Source: a virus. Taken from it: DNA of 35,789 bases. Under the pieces are notes generated by a model that made no database searches, had not been told where the DNA came from, and was given only the letters and a program-made list of their open reading frames with translations. Position 1 is the stretch's first letter. Every line of letters begins with the position of its first letter. Position numbers and translations under genes: made by a program. Shown here one piece after another: positions 6,665 to 14,718 of this stretch. Location of the stretch: positions 1-35,789 of the IMG/VR virus record IMGVR_UViG_3300031251_000070. One strand, written 5' to 3'.

Positions 6665-6743
6665 GAGCCTCGGCTCGGTTCTTTCCTTGCGAACTGAGCG
6701 GCTTGGATGTGGTGACACACAACCAGGTCGCTCCCTTTTGTGT

Positions 6744-7139
6744 TTATTTCTTGCAATGCCCTGGTAGAAAATATTCGAGAAACGCACAGATAGCCGTTGC
6801 AAGCCATCTGTGCCAGAATTGCCACCAGCGTGTTTTTAGTTTGTATTGCTGCAGGCGCTGGCTGAAGGTAATCTCGCGCGGGGCATGGATCAGTTGCGGT
6901 GGCCACAGGAATTCCGCCGTGCCCCATATCCAGTTGTAACTCACGTCCACAATGCCGCCGATGAGCTTGAGAACATCAAGTTGCTTGCCATAGAGCATGA
7001 ATGGTAAAAGTCGCCAGCCCTTGTATTCGACGATGTAAAATAACACCAGCAGCAAAATGGTATGGACGATGAACCAGTCGCGTAAAAACCACGTCCAGTT
7101 GAGCTGCAGCCAATGCCAAACATTGAGCATTGTCATCAT
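6744..7139 (-). CDS. Phage membrane protein of unknown function, 131 aa
   Basis: This is a tryptophan-rich protein with a strong transmembrane helix around residues 24-37 (VHTILLLVLFYIVEY) and an amphipathic C-terminal part (RWWQFWHRWLATAICAFLEY). The sequence PREITFSQRLQQYK lies between them. Its ATG overlaps the preceding stop by four bases. Proteins of this kind lie between tail-fibre and lysis genes in lambda-like phages, but I know of no assigned function. It may be membrane-associated during infection or lysis. Confidence 0.65.
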   Translation of the reverse strand: MMTMLNVWHWLQLNWTWFLRDWFIVHTILLLVLFYIVEYKGWRLLPFMLYGKQLDVLKLIGGIVDVSYNWIWGTAEFLWPPQLIHAPREITFSQRLQQYKLKTRWWQFWHRWLATAICAFLEYFLPGHCKK

Positions 7140-7480
7140 GTGATCTGCTCCCTTAGCGCGACGATCTGCGTATTGATATCTTTGGCTTTTTTGTAGCCTA
7201 TATTGGTCGCGTAGAGCTGTTCCTCTGATACAGGCGGATTCATCGCGGCAGCCGTGATCACCACTTGCTGCAGCATGAATTCACGCACAACCCTGACCAC
7301 GCCAGTTTGTTGCTCTATCGCTTGTATCTGAGTTTTAGCCAACTCTGAGGCAGTTTTGGTTGGAGGAGGTCTAACCTCGCAGGCTGTTTTGGTGTTAGTC
7401 CATTCCGGCATCGGCTCACCATCGGGAACGTCCACTTCATAGTAGCCACCACCTTCATCTGTAAAAGCATAAGTAGTCAT
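7136..7480 (-). CDS. Tail-fibre-associated small protein (possible fibre assembly protein)
   Basis: This is a 114-aa soluble protein beginning with a beta-rich YAFTDEGGGYYEVDVPDGEP. A helical C-terminal half follows (KTASELAKTQIQAIEQQTGV and YKKAKDINTQIVALREQ). Its start directly follows the stop of the probable tail-fibre gene (TAAATG), an arrangement typical of a fibre chaperone or assembly protein. The role is inferred from position and size. No family-specific motif was identified. Confidence 0.6.
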   Translation of the reverse strand: MTTYAFTDEGGGYYEVDVPDGEPMPEWTNTKTACEVRPPPTKTASELAKTQIQAIEQQTGVVRVVREFMLQQVVITAAAMNPPVSEEQLYATNIGYKKAKDINTQIVALREQIT

Positions 7481-8533
7481 TTATCCGATCCTCGCAATAG
7501 TGAACATTGAAAGATTAGTGGCGCTTATTGCCTGTCCGTTATAGCTTCGCCCTCTAACTACCGCGCCTGATGACAATGGGATCGTTACGCCAACATTTGA
7601 TGAACTTGACGCGCCGGCAGTATCGAGAGCCAAGATGTCCGCAATAACTGGGGCACCAGTCGGTGCGGAATCATTTACGGTAATTGCGGCGGAATCAGCA
7701 GACACATAAGAATCACTAAACGATATTGAGTAAATCCCCGTCGTATTGATTGTGAAACTTCCGCCCAAAGTCGCGGAATCAGCATAGGTGATATCTGAGC
7801 CAGTATTGATAATGACGTTTGTAAATCGACGAATGCGGGTATTAGTGGATCCGTACCCGTTGGCCGTATTGACTTTCACGCAAGAGTTGAAATTGGAGAC
7901 TGCAATGCTTTGCATCACCATGTCAGTGCCGTCATAGAAGCTGTCGGACTGCCATCCGGAAGGCGCAACAGTTGAATTGATGAATTGCTTGACGCCGTTC
8001 CTATCGTAATATTTCCAGTTCACAGCCCCCAGGCCATTGACATTGATAGTCGGGCTTGCGCCTGGTGCCTGATTGAGCTTTAGAGATAAGCGTAAATTTG
8101 CGTAACTTCCCAAGGTCTGCGGAACTGTGGCAGTAAATGCAGTTGATGTGCCGGCTGTGGTAGTAGCTGCCTGAGTCTGAAATAAGCTCTTGAGGTTTGC
8201 CAATGTAACCTTCTTCAGACCGAACGAAGCCGCGCTGTCCGCGATATTAAATTCGTCAGCATCTACGGGCGTTGTCTTAGCCGTTGCACCATGAGTCTTT
8301 AAAGCAACCGAATCGCCCGTTGACATCGTCATTACGCTGATCCATGCCGTATTGGCGGCATTCCGTTGCCAGAGCGTATCTGAGGATGTGTCCGCCCAAA
8401 ACTGGTAGGCGAAAGTTGTTGATGGCGCAGTTGCGCCTGAATTCTCGCTGACGATCGCGGCCAGTGCATTATTCAGATCGCCGCGGAAAGATGCGCCTGG
8501 GTTATTGGCTACCGTATAGGAATGCTGCGTCAT
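7481..8533 (-). CDS. Probable tail fibre / receptor-binding protein
   Basis: This 350-aa protein is rich in Ser, Thr, Ala, Gly and Asn. Residues 1-120 resemble the conserved attachment part of fibre proteins (SFRGDLNNALAAIVSENSG, then YQFWADTSSDTLWQRNAANT). The rest is beta-strand-rich (NVNGLGAVNWKYYDRNGVKQ, TNTRIRRFTNVIINTGSDIT) and ends GQAISATNLSMFTIARIG, like jelly-roll or TNF/C1q-type trimeric tips. It lies after the tip protein J and a small accessory gene. It probably sets host range. Confidence 0.75.
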   Translation of the reverse strand: MTQHSYTVANNPGASFRGDLNNALAAIVSENSGATAPSTTFAYQFWADTSSDTLWQRNAANTAWISVMTMSTGDSVALKTHGATAKTTPVDADEFNIADSAASFGLKKVTLANLKSLFQTQAATTTAGTSTAFTATVPQTLGSYANLRLSLKLNQAPGASPTINVNGLGAVNWKYYDRNGVKQFINSTVAPSGWQSDSFYDGTDMVMQSIAVSNFNSCVKVNTANGYGSTNTRIRRFTNVIINTGSDITYADSATLGGSFTINTTGIYSISFSDSYVSADSAAITVNDSAPTGAPVIADILALDTAGASSSSNVGVTIPLSSGAVVRGRSYNGQAISATNLSMFTIARIG

Positions 8534-8940
8534 TTTTTACCTTTCATATCATCCACATTGCCGGCCATCTGATCTATCGGCGTGCGGTAGTTCTGCAGCC
8601 ATTCAATCGTTTCCGGAGGCAAGGGCAAACCGGCCGCATGCAATGCCGAAAATCCCTTGGCTATCGCATCTAGAGAATCTGCATCTTTGAATATTCTGGG
8701 TTCAAGATGCTTTTGCTCGGCAACCACGAAGGTGCCCTGCTCGCGGTCCCAGTAATATTTGTTCGGTGGCAGATCGCAGCCATCAGGTAAAAGAACATGC
8801 GCATCCGTGATGTCACTTTCAGCTACGTGTATCAGCCCGTGATAAACGCCGTTATCATCCAGTTGTGCCACCTGAACCATAGCCACTGGCGTAGCTTTTG
8901 GTTTCTTTGGTGTTTGAGTGTTGTCTGTTTTTTTCGCCAT
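8530..8940 (-). CDS. Hypothetical tail-region protein, 136 aa
   Basis: A lysine/threonine-rich N-terminal 17 residues precede a small beta domain (VAQLDDNGVYHGLIHVAESD, then LPPNKYYWDREQGTFV). The C-terminus is helical (LDAIAKGFSALHAAGLPLPP, then TIEWLQNYRTPIDQM). Its stop overlaps the fibre start by four bases, and it follows J after ten bases. The location suggests a tail tip or fibre adaptor function. No family was recognised. Confidence 0.62.
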   Translation of the reverse strand: MAKKTDNTQTPKKPKATPVAMVQVAQLDDNGVYHGLIHVAESDITDAHVLLPDGCDLPPNKYYWDREQGTFVVAEQKHLEPRIFKDADSLDAIAKGFSALHAAGLPLPPETIEWLQNYRTPIDQMAGNVDDMKGKK

Positions 8941-8950
8941 GGCGCTTTCC

Positions 8951-11900
8951 TTATGCTGGTATCTTTGCGTGCACGGTGAGCTGTGAGCAGTTGATGTTGT
9001 GGTTGATGTTGCCGCTCGCGGCGGTGAGCTGGAACTTGATGGCGCGGCAGGTGAAGTCGCCTACAAAAAATGGGGTCCAGGCAGTCCAAACTGGAGAGGC
9101 GGATGGATCTGTATTGGTGGTGGCCGCATAAAGCGTGACATCGCAATCATTGATGGTGTCGCCGTCAACGAGTCCCCAATCGTCGATATTGTCCATACGG
9201 GCATCGATCAGGTTGCCAGTATCAAAACTGACGGTAGTTACGTCAGCTTCCACTCGCCTGGTTGCGACTGTGCTTAGATCCATGTAGGTGTCAAAAACAT
9301 ATAAGCCGCTTGCTACCAGGCCGCCGAACGAATCTACATTGCCCCAGGTATCTATCAGATCCGTGATGGAATCAATTGCTACGCTTCCGTCCAGCTGGAT
9401 CCCTGAACCTATGCGCGCCATATTGGTCAAGGCGCCTCCGAAAGAAGGTGCCTGCGTAGAAGTACCGACAGTTGTGAAGCCCGTCACCATTCCTTCAGTG
9501 GCAACGAATGCGGTCATGTTCACCGAATAATGACCGGTCGAATCAAGCGCCTTCGCCATGTAGGTTCCGGTGATCAGCGGCACAATTCCCGAGATCGCAT
9601 CACCAGGGAACACTTCCACCACGTAACCATCGGTCCATGCGGCTCCAGATACCATCGGAGAGTGCCGTATCACGATATTGCCGCCGACCTGCACATCCAG
9701 ATCCACAGCTTCATCGAGTTGGATGATTCCTACGCCCCCTGACTTGTTGATTGCGAAGCCGGTGATATCCGATGGCGGCAGGGTCTTGCCGTAAATCTCC
9801 TGTGTCAGTTGCGTTGCCACAGATTTGCGCCCAATGGCATTGACCGCGATAACGCTGAAGGTATAAATACCTTCGGCGATTGGAGCGATATCAACCGTTG
9901 GGGAAAGAACCTCGATCTCATTGACATTGCCGTCTGCCAACCGGTATTGCACAAGAAAGCGTGATTCCTGAGAATCCCACGACAGCACTGCCTTGGTGCC
10001 AACTGTGCTTAAGCCGGAAAGATAAAGGGATTCGGTAACTGTGAGACTTATCGGAGCGCCCGGATTGGCCAGGATATCGGTGGTCACCAATGTCTCAAGT
10101 GCAAGGTTTTGTTCGATCGCATCATATTTGCTTGGGTTATGCGCCAGCGCCGTGATCTCTATCTGCGTCTTGTTCACTTCCACGGCAGAAACCACGCGCC
10201 ATATCTCGGCAACCAGGTCATTGGCAGCGAGCAGCCATATCGCATAGTCCTGTGGAATGGTGCTTAAACTTGTGCTCAATGCCAAAGCAGTGAAGGTGCC
10301 AGGCGCATTGCTAACGGAGTGCGTTTCGATGCTGCCATCCGGCATCACGCAATAGAGTGTATAGGTCTTGCCTGATTCGATGATCACAGGCGCGTCTATA
10401 TTGATGCTGGAGATACTGCTGCCTGGTAATATCCTGCCGCCGAAACGTTTACCTGCACGCACAGGATCCTGGGTATTGATGACTGCACCCGGGTAAGCGT
10501 ATATCCCGTCCAATCCTGTACGGAAAGTGACTGTCTCTGTCTCCAGGCGCTCGGAATACAATAACCATTGGCCGATGCGGTGAGCCTGCCCGCGTGATGT
10601 GCAACCGATCGCAGCAAGCTCCGCCTGCAGAACACCATATCTGGCTATTCCTGCCGGGTCGCCAACATACTCGATCTTCTGCAAATATGAATCCTGAGGA
10701 TCATTCCATGACACAAGTGCTACCGTGTGCCTGGTCTTTGCGGAACTACCGGAATAAGTGAATTGACTGTTGACCACATTTGCATTGGTGAATATCGCGA
10801 TCGGATCTGATGGCTTATCCTGTACAGCAGTCACCATCCCGCTATTCCAGAACGTCATGCCACGGAATATGCTGGCGATGTTGGCGATCAAGGTATAGGC
10901 TTCTGCCCGTGTCTGGATGTAAATATTGCAAGTGAAGCGCGGCTCCTGGCCGCCGAATCCATCCGGTACCAGCTCATCACAATATTGTGCGATCGAGTAA
11001 AGCTCCCACTTATCCACCTGGTCAACGCCGATGTATTCGCCCAAACCGTAACGTGCATTCGTCAGCAAGTCATAAAACACCCAGGCAGGATTGCATGTCC
11101 ATTTTGTGATGAACGTACCGTCCCATACTCCGGTATAGGTCAGCAACAGCGGATCGTAATTGCTGGGGATCTGGCATTTGATGCCCTTGATCAGATAGCC
11201 GCGCTTGGGTACTGCGTTGAACTGTGCAGCATCCACTTGTAATGCGGCCAGTGCACAATTCGGATAGCTCAGTTTTGAGTCTATGATCTCTGTATAGCTG
11301 TCCCAGAAGGTATTGTTCTGAATGTTTGCTGCGATAGTGTCGGAAGTGACGCGCCGCACACGAATATCCCAGGGACCTGTGCCGCTGAGATTGAACCGGT
11401 AACTACGTTGATAACGGCTGGTAGTCTTGCCAGAGATCACATCCGTGTAGGTTGGCACTCCGACAGCACCATAAACGATAGCGACTGAGCCGGTGCCCGC
11501 GATCAGCACCATACGGAATTCGTAGGCGTTGCTGGCCAGCGATACATTGAACGTGCGTGAAGCAGACGCCGGGTTATATACGACAGGCTGGAATGGGCTG
11601 GAGTAATATGTGCCAAGGGGACCACTGCCGGCAATTCCGGATTGCTGGTTTGCACTAGCCTGTGTAGGCGATCCAGAATAAGTGAACGAGGTATAAACTG
11701 ACCAGCCGCTACCACTACCTGCGATCCGATATTGCAGTTGTGCAGTACCGCTCTGGGATTGGTGGATATTGTCGCCAGTCCAGGTTGTCGTAATAGAAAA
11801 AATCGTAGAGGCCGCTATGCTATAGCCACCGGAAGGCGTGGTAGCGAATTTATTACTATCCATGGTGGTATTACCCATGGGCTGCGGTATATAACCGCCA

Positions 11901-12379
11901 CCGTTATTCTGTATATCCACTGCGATCTCGACCGATGTTCCGCCCAAATCTCCGGTACTTAGATCCTGCAAACTCAAGGCAGGAATGCTCAATGTGACCC
12001 TGACTGCATCCACATTAGCGTCAGAGATGGTGTGCGTAAGAGGCGCGCTGTGTTTAATCTGGGTACCAACAGCGACCTCGCTTTCGATCGTGTTGAATCC
12101 TGCTATGACATCTTGTGACTGTGTACCATTGACAGTGGCCAGGGTTACACCGGTGAAGTTGTATGAGCCGTCAGCATTCTGGATAGGCGTATCGTCAAGG
12201 TATATCGTTTTCAGCCCATCCACCGAACCTTCGATTTCACCTTCCGTGATCAGATCCAATACCTTGGCGTACTGCTTTGAACGCAGCGTATCAGGAGCTT
12301 CAGTCGGCGTGTGGCTGCTTCCGCCGCCACCTTTGCCGCCGCCACCTGAACCGCGAACAGAGATCATTTGCTTGTTCAT
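8951..12379 (-). CDS. J: Tail tip / host specificity protein J homologue
   Basis: At 1142 aa this is the largest gene and matches lambda gpJ. It has the glycine-rich N-terminus VRGSGGGGKGGGGSSHTPTE, followed by DTLRSKQYAKVLDLITEGEI and TIYLDDTPIQNADGSYNF. The middle contains GYLIKGIKCQIPSNYDP and RYGLGEYIGVDQVDKW. Fibronectin-type-III-like beta segments follow (KAVLSWDSQESRFLVQYRLA). The C-terminal 250 residues are divergent, as expected of a receptor-contact region. It forms the tail tip and determines adsorption. Its ATG overlaps the stop of the I gene by four bases. Confidence 0.93.
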   Translation of the reverse strand: MNKQMISVRGSGGGGKGGGGSSHTPTEAPDTLRSKQYAKVLDLITEGEIEGSVDGLKTIYLDDTPIQNADGSYNFTGVTLATVNGTQSQDVIAGFNTIESEVAVGTQIKHSAPLTHTISDANVDAVRVTLSIPALSLQDLSTGDLGGTSVEIAVDIQNNGGGYIPQPMGNTTMDSNKFATTPSGGYSIAASTIFSITTTWTGDNIHQSQSGTAQLQYRIAGSGSGWSVYTSFTYSGSPTQASANQQSGIAGSGPLGTYYSSPFQPVVYNPASASRTFNVSLASNAYEFRMVLIAGTGSVAIVYGAVGVPTYTDVISGKTTSRYQRSYRFNLSGTGPWDIRVRRVTSDTIAANIQNNTFWDSYTEIIDSKLSYPNCALAALQVDAAQFNAVPKRGYLIKGIKCQIPSNYDPLLLTYTGVWDGTFITKWTCNPAWVFYDLLTNARYGLGEYIGVDQVDKWELYSIAQYCDELVPDGFGGQEPRFTCNIYIQTRAEAYTLIANIASIFRGMTFWNSGMVTAVQDKPSDPIAIFTNANVVNSQFTYSGSSAKTRHTVALVSWNDPQDSYLQKIEYVGDPAGIARYGVLQAELAAIGCTSRGQAHRIGQWLLYSERLETETVTFRTGLDGIYAYPGAVINTQDPVRAGKRFGGRILPGSSISSINIDAPVIIESGKTYTLYCVMPDGSIETHSVSNAPGTFTALALSTSLSTIPQDYAIWLLAANDLVAEIWRVVSAVEVNKTQIEITALAHNPSKYDAIEQNLALETLVTTDILANPGAPISLTVTESLYLSGLSTVGTKAVLSWDSQESRFLVQYRLADGNVNEIEVLSPTVDIAPIAEGIYTFSVIAVNAIGRKSVATQLTQEIYGKTLPPSDITGFAINKSGGVGIIQLDEAVDLDVQVGGNIVIRHSPMVSGAAWTDGYVVEVFPGDAISGIVPLITGTYMAKALDSTGHYSVNMTAFVATEGMVTGFTTVGTSTQAPSFGGALTNMARIGSGIQLDGSVAIDSITDLIDTWGNVDSFGGLVASGLYVFDTYMDLSTVATRRVEADVTTVSFDTGNLIDARMDNIDDWGLVDGDTINDCDVTLYAATTNTDPSASPVWTAWTPFFVGDFTCRAIKFQLTAASGNINHNINCSQLTVHAKIPA

Positions 12380-12966
12380 ACGGGGATAGCCTCCGAGTCA
12401 AGGCCGCTGGAGATCACCTGTGAGCCGCAGAGGAATGTGCCATAACACAACGGGATAGCGTTGCCCTGCCCGGTCGTATTGACCGCGCCATTGAACAGAT
12501 AGCTAGGCTGGTTATTAGGAGCTTCAGCAGGAGTTGGCGCTTTCGGAGGCGCGAACAGCATCTGCGATATGCCGCCAAGCAACAATGAAGATCCGATGCT
12601 GCCGGCGATCGATGCGACGCTGGTTGAAAAGCTACCTATTGTGAAAGCGCCGAATTCAGGCTGCCAGACGCTAAATGCAATCAATGCGGCACCTATTATC
12701 ATTTTGCCAAGGCCGCCAGAGCCAGCGACCACGGGGACGATGCGCAATGACTTGTTAGGAGATATGGGCAAACATGTCTGCTGCAGATCAAGATCATCCC
12801 TGCCGCCCACCAGCAAGCGGTAACCATAACCATCACCCATCGCCTTGCGGAAGCCTGGCAATGTCACGCACATGGCTTTTATGGCCTCACGCGGGGTTTT
12901 CACGGAATAGCGATGAACCCGTCCGAACTGCTTGCCAAGCGCACCATAGAGCATGATGAGCATCAT
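12376..12966 (-). CDS. I: Tail assembly protein I homologue
   Basis: This is a 196-aa protein. The N-terminal beta-grasp-like part is MLIMLYGALGKQFGRVHRYS, then TPREAIKAMCVTLPGFRKAM and SPNKSLRIVPVVAGSGG. A hydrophobic Gly/Ser/Ala-rich middle (ASIAGSIGSSLLLGGISQML) follows. The C-terminus contains NGAVNTTGQGNAIPLCYG, typical of lambda gpI. The start is set by an ATGA overlap with the end of K; a longer frame upstream is not needed. In lambda this protein acts with K, L and J during tail tip assembly. Confidence 0.88.
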   Translation of the reverse strand: MMLIMLYGALGKQFGRVHRYSVKTPREAIKAMCVTLPGFRKAMGDGYGYRLLVGGRDDLDLQQTCLPISPNKSLRIVPVVAGSGGLGKMIIGAALIAFSVWQPEFGAFTIGSFSTSVASIAGSIGSSLLLGGISQMLFAPPKAPTPAEAPNNQPSYLFNGAVNTTGQGNAIPLCYGTFLCGSQVISSGLDSEAIPV

Positions 12967-13679
12967 GATATGAGGCTCCTGTGACGTAGCACCCCTGTCG
13001 TCACCTTGCGCCACCAGCCGCCATAACTTTCGCGGCATGACAGACGCCCTGTGACGTGGTGCAGGATATTGTCGTTACCGATATAGATGGCGCCGTGGTT
13101 ATCCACTGGAGCAGCCATGCACATCAGGATGACATCGTGCAGCCTGATATCGTCTGCAGGCAGCTCGATGAAACCACATTCGCCGCACAGCTCCCGGTAA
13201 TAGTTCTTTCCCTGCATCCACCAATTGTTTTCGCGGGGATAGTCAGGAATCTCGATACCAAGCTCCGCGTAATAATCGCGCACGAGTGCCAGACAATCCA
13301 GCACGCCATGATGGAACGCCCTGCCGACAAGCGGCGCTTTATATCCGTTCGGCTCGTTGACTGTGTATTGGCCGGTGGCCGGATTCACTATCAGCCAGGG
13401 AAGGCCGGATTTTTCGATATGAACCAGGTCAGCCGGAGACGGCTGCGGATTTGTGATCGGGTGCGAATGCACCACCATGACGATCTCACCCTTATCTTCC
13501 ACCGTCGCCCAATCTTCAGTGTCGATCACGAAATTAGTATCGGTCTCGGAGATATTGCGGCAGCGGTGATAGATCTGGCGACCGTGCATCACGTTCACCA
13601 GGCCACAGCACTCGCGTGGGGCATCCTCTCTTGCATGGAGCAACGCCGCATTCAGGATGTTGGGCGTGATGGTGATCAT
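12963..13679 (-). CDS. K: Tail assembly protein K homologue (JAMM plus NlpC/P60 domains)
   Basis: This 238-aa bifunctional protein has an N-terminal JAMM/Mpr1-Pad1 metalloprotease-like domain, with the glutamate in RECCGL and the metal motif HSHPITNPQPSPADL (H-x-H-x7-S-x2-D). A C-terminal NlpC/P60 domain has the cysteine in GVLDCLALVRDYY and histidine near NHGAIYIGNDNILHH. In lambda-like phages this protein works at the tail tip and the NlpC domain may attack peptidoglycan during entry. The start that overlaps the L stop (ATGA) is preferred over an in-frame upstream start. Confidence 0.93.
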   Translation of the reverse strand: MITITPNILNAALLHAREDAPRECCGLVNVMHGRQIYHRCRNISETDTNFVIDTEDWATVEDKGEIVMVVHSHPITNPQPSPADLVHIEKSGLPWLIVNPATGQYTVNEPNGYKAPLVGRAFHHGVLDCLALVRDYYAELGIEIPDYPRENNWWMQGKNYYRELCGECGFIELPADDIRLHDVILMCMAAPVDNHGAIYIGNDNILHHVTGRLSCRESYGGWWRKVTTGVLRHRSLIS

Positions 13680-14386
13680 CTCACTAGCCCCGCAGCAGGA
13701 AAGCCACCAAAAGGCATAGGCTGGGGTTGTGGAAAACGCAAAGAGCAAGACACGAGCCTACCCCCACATTTATCTTTGTTGATGTCGGTTGTGGCCACAT
13801 CATTCTCATCTGCCACTGCCGCGCCGGCATATCCGCAAAACGGACCACGATAGCCACCTATGGATAACCAACGGCAAGTGTTCTGGATGATCTGACCACG
13901 TGGTAGCATCAATCCAGGCAGATCGAATATCGATGCCAGCTCGAATTCCACGAAGATCTTGTCCTGGCTGGATTTCCGATCCACGAAGTAGATCTCGTCA
14001 GGGAAATGCATATTGGGATCTGCAGTCGGATTCACGCCGCCCGGGAAGTTCACCGCATCGAGATATTTTACGAATGTGCGGCGGCGCGTGAGTTTCGCGC
14101 CTATCAAGTCATCCATGCTATGCACAAGCGCGCCTATCAGGCCGCTGACATTGGCGACCTGTACCTTTGGACGTGGCAGACTTCCTTGCCCGTTACGCTC
14201 GAAACCACTCGCGATGATCGGGTAGCGCGTATACAGGTTGCCCTGCCAGGTCACGTCATTGCCCAGGGCATTCACTCCGGAATGGAAATAATCCACACTG
14301 CCACCGGTAAGCATGGAACTATCCAATTCGAACAGATCCACCATCGCGCCTGGGTTAAGGTTCTGGATGTCGGATGTGATGGTCAT
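13676..14386 (-). CDS. L: Minor tail protein L homologue
   Basis: This 236-aa protein has the gpL pattern: an N-terminal beta domain (NPGAMVDLFELDSSMLTGGS) and FASGF-like IIASGFERNGQGSLPRPKVQ. The C-terminal part carries four cysteines at 171, 184, 207 and 214 (TCRW, GPFCGYAG, DKCGGR, VSCSL). In lambda the four cysteines of L bind an iron-sulfur cluster, and all four are present here. It joins the tail tube end to the tip complex. It overlaps M and K by four bases on either side. Confidence 0.92.
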   Translation of the reverse strand: MTITSDIQNLNPGAMVDLFELDSSMLTGGSVDYFHSGVNALGNDVTWQGNLYTRYPIIASGFERNGQGSLPRPKVQVANVSGLIGALVHSMDDLIGAKLTRRRTFVKYLDAVNFPGGVNPTADPNMHFPDEIYFVDRKSSQDKIFVEFELASIFDLPGLMLPRGQIIQNTCRWLSIGGYRGPFCGYAGAAVADENDVATTDINKDKCGGRLVSCSLRFPQPQPMPFGGFPAAGLVR

Positions 14387-14718
14387 CGTCCGAACACCTG
14401 CTCAAAAGTCAGCGTGAAATTTTGCAACGCACCCGTCGGGAAAGAGCGCGGCCATGCACGACACAGGTAACGGCCTGTCTCTCCGTCAGGATCTGTCCAG
14501 TCGAATGCGGTAGTACCACCTAACGCCTTGAGAAAGGCACGGATATTCACAGCATCAGTGGGCTTGATGTTGTTGAACTGTAGCGACCACATCTTTTTGA
14601 GATTATTGATACCGTCTGCGACATCCTGGCTATAACCATCTCCGAACGTCGCAGAATTCACTGCCGGCTGTTCGGTGATGCTGGAGTTATAACTCGGTGG
14701 CCAGGTAAAGGTACTCAT
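14383..14718 (-). CDS. M: Minor tail protein M homologue
   Basis: This is a 111-aa beta-rich protein with the motif ATFGDGYSQDVADGINNLKK, then FLKALGGTTAFDWTDPDGE and YLCRAWPRSF, ending FTLTFEQVFGR. These match the lambda gpM / distal tail protein family, which forms a ring at the tail tip end of the tube. It is placed between the tape measure and L as in lambda, with four-base overlaps on both sides. Confidence 0.92.
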   Translation of the reverse strand: MSTFTWPPSYNSSITEQPAVNSATFGDGYSQDVADGINNLKKMWSLQFNNIKPTDAVNIRAFLKALGGTTAFDWTDPDGETGRYLCRAWPRSFPTGALQNFTLTFEQVFGR